Assembly (NCBI GenBank): GCA_963646285.1
Contig: CAVIWF010000037.1
Coordinates: forward strand, 1 to 25,023
Length of the DNA: 25,023 bases
Reading direction: 5' to 3'
Source of the DNA: CAKUFA01 sp963646285
GTDB lineage: Bacteria; Bacillota; Clostridia; Christensenellales; Aristaeellaceae
Positions within the stretch are counted from its first letter, which is position 1, and the number at the start of each line of letters is the position of its first letter. Below the pieces are notes generated by a model. The model was not told the DNA's origin, made no database searches, and worked only from the letters and a program-made list of their open reading frames with translations. Below, in pieces: positions 7,580-15,700 of the stretch. The position numbers were made by a program, and so were the translations under genes.

Positions 7580-8476
7580 TTACAGATTTTCAAAATACCT
7601 AAGCAGATTTTTCCCGGCGACGCCTTCCACAGCCTCTTCCGTGTAACCACGGCGGCGCAGCTCCTCTAGCAGGTTGGACACCTGCGCCGGGTTTTCCAGT
7701 CCATCCGGCGTGACCTCGATGCCATCGAAGTCGGAGCCGAAGCCCACTATTTTTTCGCCACCCAGCTGGCAGATATGATCAATATGCTCTGCTACACGCT
7801 TCACGTCCGCCTTCCCGTCATTGGAGAGGAAGAAGGGGTAGAAGTTCACCCCCACGTAGCCGCCGTTGCGGATCAACAGGCGAAGCTGATCGTCTGTCAG
7901 ATTGCGGGGATGGTCGCACAGGGCTTTGCAGCAGCTGTGGGAGGCCAGTGGCGCATGATTGGTTTTGGCGAAGATGTCGTAGAATCCAGCCTCGTTCAGG
8001 TGGGAGGTATCCACCGCCATTTTTACCCGCTGCATTTCCTTTACCACAACAACGCCGTAATCTGTCAGGCCACGTTTATCCCCATGCTTCGCCGGGTAAC
8101 CCAACCTGTTATCATTGTTCCACAGCAGTGCAGTCATGCGCACGCCCTTTTGTCGCCATGCTTCCACCGTAGCGAGATCCTTCTCGAACACCTCGCCGCC
8201 TTCAATGGAGAGCATGAAGGCATTTTCCCCTTCCACTGCTTCCGAAGGATCGTCCACCTGCTTCAGCCCTTTAGCAAGGCACCAAGGCACCTGCTTCATT
8301 TCAGCTGCCACAATGGCCTCGTAGTCGCCTTTGTTTCCGTCACGGCCTGTCCACAGGGCAAAGGTCTGCAAGGTAATGCCGCCCTGCTTGAGCCGCTCCG
8401 GGGTAATCATGGGGTGCTGTTCATGGGTTACGCCCAGGGCATACAGGGTATCGGAATGGGTGTCTGCAATAAACAT
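7580..8476 (-). CDS. Membrane dipeptidase (peptidase family M19)
   Basis: This is a zinc dipeptidase of the renal dipeptidase family that hydrolyses dipeptides, often with relaxed stereochemistry. The 298-aa protein begins MFIADTHSDTLYAL, the HxD metal site. It then shows SIEGGEVF with the bridging Glu, AVDTSHLNE and ASHSCCKALCDHPRN with the metal-binding His residues, and FGSDFDG near the end. I chose the ATG at 8476 because AAGAAGG lies seven bases before it; a TTG at 8494 would place the SD inside the gene. It is 60 bases downstream of the GuaA-like gene with no terminator between, so the two are probably one operon. No signal peptide, so it is likely cytoplasmic. Confidence 0.9.
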   Translation of the reverse strand: MFIADTHSDTLYALGVTHEQHPMITPERLKQGGITLQTFALWTGRDGNKGDYEAIVAAEMKQVPWCLAKGLKQVDDPSEAVEGENAFMLSIEGGEVFEKDLATVEAWRQKGVRMTALLWNNDNRLGYPAKHGDKRGLTDYGVVVVKEMQRVKMAVDTSHLNEAGFYDIFAKTNHAPLASHSCCKALCDHPRNLTDDQLRLLIRNGGYVGVNFYPFFLSNDGKADVKRVAEHIDHICQLGGEKIVGFGSDFDGIEVTPDGLENPAQVSNLLEELRRRGYTEEAVEGVAGKNLLRYFENL

Positions 8477-8536
8477 CAGGAAACCTTCTTTCAATTGACC
8501 TTCATGTATGGCGACGAGTCATGCTTAAGCCGGTTT

Positions 8537-10003
8537 TTAATGCCACTCAATTTCGCTGCTGTCTCTGGATGGTGTCAAATCATACAGCACCCGGCGCACT
8601 TTGGGACTGAATTGCCGAATGCTCTGGCACACCCGCTCCAGTACATCATAAGACACACGGGAAGCCACGGCAGAAGCACCCTCCACCGCCTGCACAGCCC
8701 GAAGAATGACTACATAGGGCTGTTCCTGTTGACCAGCAGGGTCTTCCGCCAACACGGCGAAATACTTCCACAGCCGACGTGATTGGCCGCTCTGCTTCAA
8801 TTCTTCTCGGAAGGCATGATCCGCCTGGCGGAGGATGGTCAGCTTCTCCTCTGTCACTTCGCCGAAGATGCGCAGGGCAAGTCCCGTGCCCGGAAAGGGC
8901 TGGCGATGAATCATCCAGGAGGCAAGCCCCAATTCCTCCGCAATGTCCCGCACTTCGCTCTTAAAGAGCTCCCGAAGCGGGGCAAGAATAGGAATTCCGT
9001 CCGGTGTCTGTTCATCTGCCATGATGGAGCCGCCCAGCAGGCTGTCGCTGTAGTTGGTGCCCTGAAGAATCAGCTTCACGTTGCCAATTTTGTGCACCTC
9101 TTCTTCCAGTACCTGACAGAGACAATCAGTGATCCGCTGTTCCTTTCCCTTGGCAGAGGACACGCCTTCCAAAGCCGACAAGACCCGATGGGATGCATCA
9201 ATGCGGGTGAAATTCAGCCCCATGGTTTCCTGAAAATACTGGGTGACCCGGTCGCTTTCCCCTTCACGCATCAGTCCCGTATCCACAAACAGACAATGGA
9301 GCCGATGCCCCAGCACCATGTTGCCCATCACGGCACACACGCCGCTGTCCACACCACCGGAAAGGGCACAGACCGCTTCTCCATCGCCAATGAGCGCCTC
9401 CATTTCCCGGTGCGCCTGATCAATCACCAGTCTCGGTTCCCACCAAGGATCGCAGTGGCAGATTTGGCGGCAGAAGTTCATCAGCAGCCCCATACCATCC
9501 GGATCGTTCTGCTCCACATGGAAGGCTAAGCCGTACACCGGCTTTTCGCCCAAGCGGAAGCCCAGAATTCCTTCCTGCGCCTGAGCGGCAGGGTGGGCAT
9601 CTTCTGGCAGCAGCAGGGTGCGCAGATTGGTCAGGTATCTTTCACCCGGCTCAATCTGTTCAAAGAGAGGATCTGCAAGAGGATACTGTACCTGCGCCAC
9701 GGTAGGCGTGTCCTTCTTTTCTCCCAAGGCACCGCCTGCATGGAGGCAAAGCCCCAGTGCAGCATCGCCCATGGCCAACAGGGGCAGATCAAGAGCCAGC
9801 AGCGTCTCCCAGTCAAGGGATGTATCGGCTTCCCCTTGACTTCCGCCTGGGATCAGGATGCCCGTGGCTCCGGGGGTTTGCAGATCCTGCAAGGCATCTG
9901 CCATGGTCAGCACCCGGCAATACATGTGCTCCCCACGAAGCTTTCGTGCCAAACTGCCGCATGCGCTGTCTCCGGTGCTAATCACTACGATTCGATCCTG
10001 CAT
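8537..10003 (-). CDS. Divergent GMP synthase-like protein with inactive glutaminase domain
   Basis: The 488-aa protein has the GuaA order: glutamine amidotransferase domain (about 1-185), ATP-pyrophosphatase with P-loop SGGVDS (215-220), and a GuaA C-terminal domain with PFPGTGLALR (369-378) and a final IEWH. Key residues differ from GuaA. The nucleophile elbow GICYG is replaced by AMGDAAL, leaving Gly79 where the Cys should be, although His162 and Glu164 of FHPE remain. The HHNVGGLP substrate loop is absent, PFPGPG has become PFPGTG, and the last residue is His instead of Glu. It may be an ammonia-dependent GMP synthase or an amide-forming enzyme with another substrate. SD AAGGAGGGG is eight bases before the ATG. 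Confidence 0.8.
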   Translation of the reverse strand: MQDRIVVISTGDSACGSLARKLRGEHMYCRVLTMADALQDLQTPGATGILIPGGSQGEADTSLDWETLLALDLPLLAMGDAALGLCLHAGGALGEKKDTPTVAQVQYPLADPLFEQIEPGERYLTNLRTLLLPEDAHPAAQAQEGILGFRLGEKPVYGLAFHVEQNDPDGMGLLMNFCRQICHCDPWWEPRLVIDQAHREMEALIGDGEAVCALSGGVDSGVCAVMGNMVLGHRLHCLFVDTGLMREGESDRVTQYFQETMGLNFTRIDASHRVLSALEGVSSAKGKEQRITDCLCQVLEEEVHKIGNVKLILQGTNYSDSLLGGSIMADEQTPDGIPILAPLRELFKSEVRDIAEELGLASWMIHRQPFPGTGLALRIFGEVTEEKLTILRQADHAFREELKQSGQSRRLWKYFAVLAEDPAGQQEQPYVVILRAVQAVEGASAVASRVSYDVLERVCQSIRQFSPKVRRVLYDLTPSRDSSEIEWH

Positions 10004-10019
10004 GGTCCTATCCCCTCCT

Positions 10020-10361
10020 TCATTGGGACAGATGATTCGACATCAGCGGCGTGAATTCCTGCTTTTGCATAAGGGACGGCATGGCAAGGGTGGGGCAATT
10101 GAGTAGGAGACTCTCTAGTTGCGAGAGCCACAGGTCATCAATAAAAGGGTATTCTCGAAATGTGTTTGGATCAATTTGCCCCCACACTCGTACAAAGGTT
10201 GTCTCCAATGGTGTTCCATGCTCTAATTTCAGCTTACCCGTCGCAGTTCCTAATCACGCTGCATTTGTTGTGGAAATCATTTCATACAAATCATGCCGCA
10301 CCTGTGTATACTTCCTTGCATCTCTGATTCTGCTGAAGTTTTCTTTCACCAGGTTGCTCAT
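10020..10361 (-). pseudogene. Small ORF broken by one in-frame TGA, directly upstream of the GuaA-like gene
   Basis: One frame runs from the ATG at 10361 to the TGA at 10020-10022 (113 codons) and is interrupted only by a TGA at 10254-10256. The second part has protein-like composition (for example VRVWGQIDPNTFREYPFIDD). Its final TGA is fused to the SD of the GuaA-like gene, so the two look like an operon. I do not recognise the product. A + strand ORF covers the same DNA but has no SD. The options are a decayed gene, a short 35-aa ORF plus non-coding remnant, or recoded TGA; the last has no supporting element I can see. Confidence 0.4.
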
Positions 10362-10401
10362 ATTTCTGTCTTTTCTACATTTCCTCCTTGAAATCCTTTT
10401 G

Positions 10402-10428
10402 ATAATACCATTCAATATTTGTAATCAA
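10402..10428 (-). promoter_or_regulatory. Weak candidate promoter for the GuaA-like operon
   Basis: On the - strand there are TTGATT (10423-10428) and TATTAT (10402-10407), but the spacer is only 15 bases. A good SD, AAGGAGG (10383-10389), follows and is placed before an ATG-TAG start-stop pair rather than before a long ORF. This is the best candidate found between 10361 and 10760 on this strand. Confidence 0.25.
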
Positions 10429-10471
10429 TTCACAATCTAACGCTGCAGCCGTGCAAAAGGGACATAAACTG

Positions 10472-10500
10472 TGGCAGCTTTTCCCCCGCCGTGTTATAAT
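10472..10500 (+). promoter_or_regulatory. Promoter of the SH3-domain protein gene
   Basis: An extended -10, TGTTATAAT (10492-10500), is preceded at 17 bases by the weak -35 TGGCAG (10472-10477). The predicted start near 10507 gives a leader of about 257 bases before the gene at 10764. Confidence 0.5.
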
Positions 10501-10605
10501 AGCATTGGCTCTAGTCGTTATGAGCCTTAGGTTTGTTAGGAAGCGTTTATTGATGCAAGAACCATAATGAGATGATTTTTTGATTTATCATCGGGAGGAT
10601 TAGCC

Positions 10606-10629
10606 ATGAGGCATATGAATCACAACTAG
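10606..10629 (+). CDS. Possible leader peptide of seven residues (MRHMNHN)
   Basis: An ATG with the strong SD GGGAGG seven bases upstream opens a seven-codon ORF ending in TAG. Just after it, an inverted repeat begins (TAGTGC-TTG near 10627, CAAGCACTA near 10700). ATCC-GGAT followed by TTTTTGTT lies between the repeat arms. This arrangement recalls attenuation leaders, but the hairpins are weak and no specific amino acid is strongly enriched. Confidence 0.3.
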   Translation: MRHMNHN

Positions 10630-10763
10630 TGCACTTGCTGAACAGAATGAACCGTTGGCCATCCTGCCGGGATTTTTGTTGATACAAGGTTGTGGGCGCA
10701 AGCACTAAATGAGACTTACTTCGAACGAAGCGAACTGATTGAACTCGAGGAGGACTGATCTGT

Positions 10764-12329
10764 ATGCGTAAGTTGCTCTCCTTCTTAATCCTGTGCTCGA
10801 TGCTCCTCTTTTCGGCTGCATCCCTTGCCGAAGGACAGCCCTCACCTGAAATCACTGCCTTCCTGAGTGATGCCGGAATCGCCCAGCCGGTGCAGCTGAC
10901 CCAGTGGGGCGATACCGCTGCCTGCTTTGCAGAAGCGGATGGTGCAAAACGCCTGATCGTGCTGGAAAAGCACGATGGCGACTGGCAAATCGTCATCAAC
11001 AATCCAACGGCATTGGTTCAGGATGCGGATTGGCCTGTGCTCCTGCTGGACAGCGACAGCGCCATTTGCTGGACGTATATGCTGCAGGGTGGGGAGAGCA
11101 TGCGCTTCCACAGTGCCCGGGATGCGGAAGGCTCTTGGGGACCCGTGGATCAGATCTATTACGAAGCAGCGGTTGATGGCGTAACCGGCACCTGGAGTAC
11201 CGTCTGGGATGAAACCCCTGATGGAGCGGAGATCATCCGTAGTTTTACCAAGATCGATGAAAACGACAACATGCTCGGCGGTGAACAGATGCAATACTTT
11301 CCTGCCACCTGGATGGATGACTGCATCCGATTGACGGACTTTGATTTCAGCCGTTTTCCGCCGCTGTCCAGGGATCCTTATTTTTTCTGGGAAGGTGATC
11401 GCTTCGTTCAGGACGCCGCAGCGGCGCTGATGCCGGACTATACATACCTGAAGGGCATGATCAAGGACGGCGCTTTGCACTTCCTGATGCAAAAGCCAGC
11501 CGACAGCAAGGTTTATGTGGTTGCAGAGTATGCCAGCCACAGGTCTGTGAACCTGATTGAAAGCTCGCCTCTCCCGGAAGATACCTACCTCGGCGTGGAG
11601 AACTTCACCGACAGTTTGTGGATCCACGGGCGGTGCGTGACGATTCATCTGCTATACAACTCCGGCTTCGCAGGAATCGAGTACATCTATACGGATGCGG
11701 CTGTATCCGATACAAACGCTGGTTTTCTGTTTTTCGGTAACCGCACTGTGTGGGATGGTGAGAGCGTACCATCACAAGCCATCCTGTACGGTGATCATCC
11801 ATGGGATGATATCACAAAAATCGACTGGGACAGTCTGCCGACTACGTTGGAAGAGGCAGCTGCACAGATGGATGCCAGCTGCTATGCCATGGTGGTGAAT
11901 CCGAATCCTGCAGATCGTCTTCATTTGCGGGAAAAAGCCGAAAAAGGCAGCCGTTCCCAGGGCAAATACTATACCGGAACCGCCGTCACCGTCTCCTCAC
12001 AGGGGCGTGACTGGACATTGGTCGTGTTCGGGGATTGGAACAGCTGGCGGCAGGGTTATATGATGAATCGCTACCTGATCTATGGACAGGCAGGACAGGC
12101 GCTGCGCCTTGATGTCTCGGCGATGCCTCAGATGGATCTTGCCAAACCGTATCTTTACATCTATAAAGAGCCGGATGAAAGCAGTAAGCACAACATCCGC
12201 TTTGACAGCGTCTTCGGTGAAATGCGGGTCATTGGCGTGATTGGTGACAGCTGGTATCATGTATGGTTTCCAGCAACCGGTGAATACGGTTTCGTGAAAC
12301 AGAGTGATTTGTCTGCCGGGAACGGATGA
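10764..12329 (+). CDS. Secreted protein with two C-terminal SH3-like domains
   Basis: The 521-aa protein has a classical signal peptide (MRK, hydrophobic 4-19, likely cleavage SLA/E after residue 22) without a lipobox, so it is probably exported. The central part (about 25-370) is Trp/Asp/Tyr-rich, beta-type, and not recognised. Two bacterial SH3-like units follow: about 375-442 (RLHLREKAEKGSRSQGKYY, typical of SH3b start) and about 462-517 (LYIYKEPDESS to YGFVKQSDL). SH3b domains commonly bind cell wall, so a wall-associated role is an inference. SD GAGGAGG lies ten bases before the ATG. It is a single-gene unit with a long leader; no clear terminator follows. Confidence 0.75.
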   Translation: MRKLLSFLILCSMLLFSAASLAEGQPSPEITAFLSDAGIAQPVQLTQWGDTAACFAEADGAKRLIVLEKHDGDWQIVINNPTALVQDADWPVLLLDSDSAICWTYMLQGGESMRFHSARDAEGSWGPVDQIYYEAAVDGVTGTWSTVWDETPDGAEIIRSFTKIDENDNMLGGEQMQYFPATWMDDCIRLTDFDFSRFPPLSRDPYFFWEGDRFVQDAAAALMPDYTYLKGMIKDGALHFLMQKPADSKVYVVAEYASHRSVNLIESSPLPEDTYLGVENFTDSLWIHGRCVTIHLLYNSGFAGIEYIYTDAAVSDTNAGFLFFGNRTVWDGESVPSQAILYGDHPWDDITKIDWDSLPTTLEEAAAQMDASCYAMVVNPNPADRLHLREKAEKGSRSQGKYYTGTAVTVSSQGRDWTLVVFGDWNSWRQGYMMNRYLIYGQAGQALRLDVSAMPQMDLAKPYLYIYKEPDESSKHNIRFDSVFGEMRVIGVIGDSWYHVWFPATGEYGFVKQSDLSAGNG

Positions 12330-12552
12330 TGGGGTGAACATTTCCCAGTTTTAACCTTAATTAGGTTTGATGAATGTGTATTATATCATAGTGCTATCCA
12401 AGAGGAGGACTGCGCTTCGAAAGATCCTGATACCAGTTTCAATTAGATTTTATTCAGGATTAGCATTAATGATTGTAAAGCATGCATAGCAGAGCGGCAA
12501 GTTCTCTATTCATGGCGTTGATTGCTTTTAGCTTTTAGTTCAGCACTTCTCA
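12330..12552. other. Non-coding gap between convergent genes
   Basis: Only weak inverted repeats are seen: AACCT/AGGTT (12353-12367) and ATCCTGA/TCAGGAT (12424-12460). Neither has a convincing T-run. No small ORF with an SD was found. Confidence 0.4.
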
Positions 12553-15414
12553 TTACCTACCCCCCGTTTTCATAAGTTCTCGTGCGATGCTGCTGCTAAC
12601 CAGCCACATCATGCTTTCCTGTGATGAGCCGAAGCTGAGTAAATTGATGCTGCCGTACCAGACGATGTTGTTATCGATGATTGCATATTTCTGATGAATG
12701 TCTGACCGAAAAACCAACGAACAGTTCTGGCTTTTTAGACCCTCGACGGCGATCTGCGCCCCCTTGCGAGAGCGCTCTGGCAATGCTTCCGGTGAACGCA
12801 TGACAATCGTTACAGGAATCCGCTTTTGTGCGCATTGTTCAAGCGCAGATGCAAGCCACTGCACTCGTCTTGGCGCAGCGAATGGGCTGAAGATCAATAC
12901 GGACTGTCTTGCTTGTGCGACATCCTGCAAAAATTTGCTCTGGAAGGTGATTTGATTATAGATCATGTCACTGCCGAGACCAGCGTCCTGCTCATTCAAA
13001 ACACTGTAACCGATACTCGCATAGCCTTTAAGGCGCTTATGATACATTTTTTCCAGCATAGCTGCGTTTACGTCTATGTAATCATAGACGCGAACCTCCT
13101 GCTTACCCTCGTGCAGGCGATGCAATCGACCAACATACTGTGCAAGCGTGCCCTGCCAGGAGATTGGCATGGTCAAAAAGAGGGTGTCTAACCTTGAATC
13201 GTCGAAACCTTCGCCGATAAGCTTTCCTGTTGCGCAGACAATGACCGGTACGGCAGCATCTTTCAGCGCCAATAACTGATTTTTCATTTGAGCGTTGGTT
13301 TGTCCTCCCAGCAGCACATGAACGGATCGACCAGCCTTCTGAAGTAGTTCGGCCAGCAGCTTTACATGCTTCGTCCGTTCGCTGAGCAGCAGACAGTTTC
13401 GCCTTTCATCTGCACAGCGCAGCACGTCCTCAACAATCTGGTGATTGCGCAGGTCGTCCAGCATGAGCTGATCGTAATATTGAGCGATGGCAGGCGATTT
13501 GTTGTTTTCATCCAAATGAAAGTGTGTTCCGGTAAAGCGAGGGATCATCAGGTGGGTAAACGGTCGTTTCTCTGCTTGAAGCCTTGCGTCCACCTGATAG
13601 CGAATACCACCGAGATACATATACAGAATTGGATGGTGCCCATCCTGCCGCTTTGGCGTAGCGGTCAGTCCGTAAACAAATTTTGCCGAAACTGCCTTTA
13701 GCACCTGTTCGAAGCTGACTGCCGGGACATGATGGCATTCATCAACGATTACCATTCCGTAATCATGAATCCATGGCCGGATTTCATCTGCATTACCCAT
13801 GGACTGCAGCATGGCAATGTCGATCATCCCACTGCGAGTATCTTTGTTTGCACCATAGCAGCCGATGATTTCCCGTTTCCTTTGGCGTCCTCTGCGTTTT
13901 GGTTGTGGTGGCAGAACTTCATCAACAGCAAGGAACTGCTCCAGCCGCTCCTTCCATTGTGCCATTAACTGTGCACGATGCACAAGAATCAGCGTATTGA
14001 CCCGCTTCTTTGCAATGAGTGCTGCACCAATCACCGTTTTGCCAAAGGCAGTCGTTGCAGATAAAACGCCAGTATCATGGGCAGTCATTGCCTCGAATGC
14101 TGTAGCTTGCTCGTCCCTCAGTTTTCCATTGAATGAGACGCAAATACTGCGTCCGCTGCTGCGCTCATCGTGGAATTCAACAGAAACGCAGTTCTCCTGC
14201 ATCCAACTCATAACATCGTCAAAACAGCCACGAGGGAGAACGAGAAGATTCCCACGATATTCCGCACAGCAGATCACGCGCGGAATATTCCAAACAGGCA
14301 TGCGCATGGCCTGACTGCGATAAAACTGCGGATTGCGGAAAGCGGCGATGCGCCTCAGTTGATTTTGAGCACGGTTGGAAAAGCCTTCGGTGGGAATATA
14401 CAGCCCATCCGCCAAAGTGATTGCAACTTTTGAAGGAACGTCTTCCGGCTTGATTTCTGTGTTTCCCCGCTGCCACGGCTTTTTAAGAAAATCTTCATCT
14501 TCCGGGCGCAATGCACCCAATGGCTGTGCAGGCAGGAGGGTAAGAAGAACGTCAATTTGTGCAGCATCCAGCTTTTGAACGCCGGATAAATAAACCCATT
14601 GATCTGGGTACGGCTGCCATTTTTCATTTACAAACAAGCTTCCGCCCTGCCGTGCCGCTGTAGGCTGAAGAGGCAGCGCAATCAGGTTTCCAAAGCCACC
14701 CTTCGGCATGGTATCCTGATTGGGAAACATACGATCATAGGATGAAAAGGTGAGGCGTGCATGCTTCTTCATCGCCTGTGTAAGCAGGGTAGAACCGAGC
14801 TGCCGTGCTTTGGCTGCTTCAACCGGCTCAGCGAAAAAAATCCACAGGTGCGCACCGTTTCCACTGCGAGAGATCTCCACTGAGCAGGGAATATCGCTTT
14901 CACGAGCAGCCTGTACAGTCATTGCGACATCTTCACGCCAGCTTTCTTCGTCAAAATCAATGGCGAGGAAACGGCAGGTTTCATCCTGAAACATCGGATA
15001 AATGCCCAGCACAGCTTTACCACACAGGTGTGCTTCAACGGCAGCAGCATCATAGGAGCAATACTCTGCATGAGCGCAATCAGCGCACTTGCCCTTTGGC
15101 TTGAGACATACACCAGGCTTCCATTCGTTTTTACAGGCAGGGCTGTAACCTGCTCGCCCGTTTTTTCCCTCCCAACGTCGAGCATATACGTCGCAGCGTC
15201 CCTGAAATAGCGACAGAAAGAGGGTGGCTTTTTCCGTCATTGAGCTGCCCTTGGTGACGACAGGCGAGGAAGAAACAGTAAAGCCAGCGGTTGCGTCAGC
15301 GTCTTGAGCGGTTGTTGGAAGCGGTATACCATGTATGCGCAACAAATTACGTAATTGCGCATTTTCATCACGCAAGCGTTCTATTTCCTGTATCAGGTTG
15401 TCTGTAGATGCCAT
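12553..15414 (-). CDS. TOTE-type conflict protein: AEP primase, SF2 helicase and PLD nuclease fusion
   Basis: The 953-aa protein begins with a leucine-zipper-like coiled coil (about 5-28) and a Cys-rich segment (RRWEGKNGRAGYSPAC, then CADC). The archaeo-eukaryotic primase domain has AIDFDEE (Asp153, Asp155), SGNGAHLWIFF (His189) and the typical FPNQDTMPKGGFGNLIALP. An SF2 helicase follows, with Walker A-like TTAFGKT (454-460), DECHH (558-562), TATP (585-588) and the QYVGRLHR arginine-finger motif. A single PLD nuclease motif, HQKYAIID...GSIN (907-924), ends it. This order matches the primase-helicase-nuclease proteins of proposed TOTE conflict systems, predicted anti-invader effectors. All catalytic motifs look intact. 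It is the second gene of a two-gene unit. Confidence 0.88.
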   Translation of the reverse strand: MASTDNLIQEIERLRDENAQLRNLLRIHGIPLPTTAQDADATAGFTVSSSPVVTKGSSMTEKATLFLSLFQGRCDVYARRWEGKNGRAGYSPACKNEWKPGVCLKPKGKCADCAHAEYCSYDAAAVEAHLCGKAVLGIYPMFQDETCRFLAIDFDEESWREDVAMTVQAARESDIPCSVEISRSGNGAHLWIFFAEPVEAAKARQLGSTLLTQAMKKHARLTFSSYDRMFPNQDTMPKGGFGNLIALPLQPTAARQGGSLFVNEKWQPYPDQWVYLSGVQKLDAAQIDVLLTLLPAQPLGALRPEDEDFLKKPWQRGNTEIKPEDVPSKVAITLADGLYIPTEGFSNRAQNQLRRIAAFRNPQFYRSQAMRMPVWNIPRVICCAEYRGNLLVLPRGCFDDVMSWMQENCVSVEFHDERSSGRSICVSFNGKLRDEQATAFEAMTAHDTGVLSATTAFGKTVIGAALIAKKRVNTLILVHRAQLMAQWKERLEQFLAVDEVLPPQPKRRGRQRKREIIGCYGANKDTRSGMIDIAMLQSMGNADEIRPWIHDYGMVIVDECHHVPAVSFEQVLKAVSAKFVYGLTATPKRQDGHHPILYMYLGGIRYQVDARLQAEKRPFTHLMIPRFTGTHFHLDENNKSPAIAQYYDQLMLDDLRNHQIVEDVLRCADERRNCLLLSERTKHVKLLAELLQKAGRSVHVLLGGQTNAQMKNQLLALKDAAVPVIVCATGKLIGEGFDDSRLDTLFLTMPISWQGTLAQYVGRLHRLHEGKQEVRVYDYIDVNAAMLEKMYHKRLKGYASIGYSVLNEQDAGLGSDMIYNQITFQSKFLQDVAQARQSVLIFSPFAAPRRVQWLASALEQCAQKRIPVTIVMRSPEALPERSRKGAQIAVEGLKSQNCSLVFRSDIHQKYAIIDNNIVWYGSINLLSFGSSQESMMWLVSSSIARELMKTGGR

Positions 15415-15434
15415 AAAACTCCGCCCTTTATGTC

Positions 15435-15450
15435 CATATCGTACGATATG
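15435..15450. promoter_or_regulatory. Perfect 16-bp palindrome between the zinc-ribbon and TOTE genes
   Basis: CATATCGTACGATATG is fully self-complementary and flanked by GTC and GAC. It sits 12 bases past the zinc-ribbon stop and 20 bases before the TOTE start codon. It could be an operator, a recognition site or an RNA hairpin near the SD. Confidence 0.5.
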
Positions 15451-15462
15451 TGACCGTCATGT

Positions 15463-15624
15463 TCAGAGATGTTTTTCAACCACGTATTGAGTCTGCTTCC
15501 AACGAACACCGTTTTCATACGATTCAATACAGTGCAGACCTACCTTCGCACTTGTATCATCCAGCCAGCGACACTTGCCTCCGCACTGAGGGCACTTTCG
15601 GTCTACGCTTATTCCATTCGGCAT
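15463..15624 (-). CDS. 53-aa zinc-ribbon-like protein leading the TOTE operon
   Basis: This short ORF encodes 53 residues, beginning MPNGISVDRKCPQCGG. Cysteines 11, 14, 18 and 32 (CPQC, then C, then LHC) could form a treble-clef or ribbon zinc site. The rest is basic and aromatic (NGVRWKQTQYVVEKHL). It starts at an ATG with AGAGGTGAGG just upstream, sits directly behind a near-consensus promoter, and is followed 48 bases later by the TOTE gene on the same strand. I do not recognise the family. Its position suggests a regulator, a nucleic-acid-binding partner or an accessory subunit. It could also be a short leader without function, but promoter, SD and Cys pattern together argue for a real gene. 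Confidence 0.65.
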   Translation of the reverse strand: MPNGISVDRKCPQCGGKCRWLDDTSAKVGLHCIESYENGVRWKQTQYVVEKHL

Positions 15625-15645
15625 GCGCCTCACCTCTGTGCGCTT

Positions 15646-15674
15646 AGTATATCATGCCACCTATTTGCTGTCAA
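15646..15674 (-). promoter_or_regulatory. Near-consensus promoter of the zinc-ribbon/TOTE operon
   Basis: On the - strand a perfect TTGACA (15669-15674), a 17-base spacer and TATACT (15646-15651) are present. Transcription would begin about 15 bases before the zinc-ribbon start codon. A promoter this strong for a defence gene suggests repression. Confidence 0.85.
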
Positions 15675-15700
15675 TCACCTTTCTTTTGCTGTCCGTGTCA

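Noticed and set aside
10254..10256. TGA read as selenocysteine in the small ORF upstream of the GuaA-like gene
   Set aside because: No selenocysteine insertion hairpin is evident just after the codon and the sequence context resembles no known selenoprotein.
10051..10440. 129-codon + strand ORF with a hydrophobic C-terminus
   Set aside because: It starts at a GTG without SD, has no promoter, and lies opposite the more protein-like broken frame; the hydrophobic run reflects AT-rich DNA.
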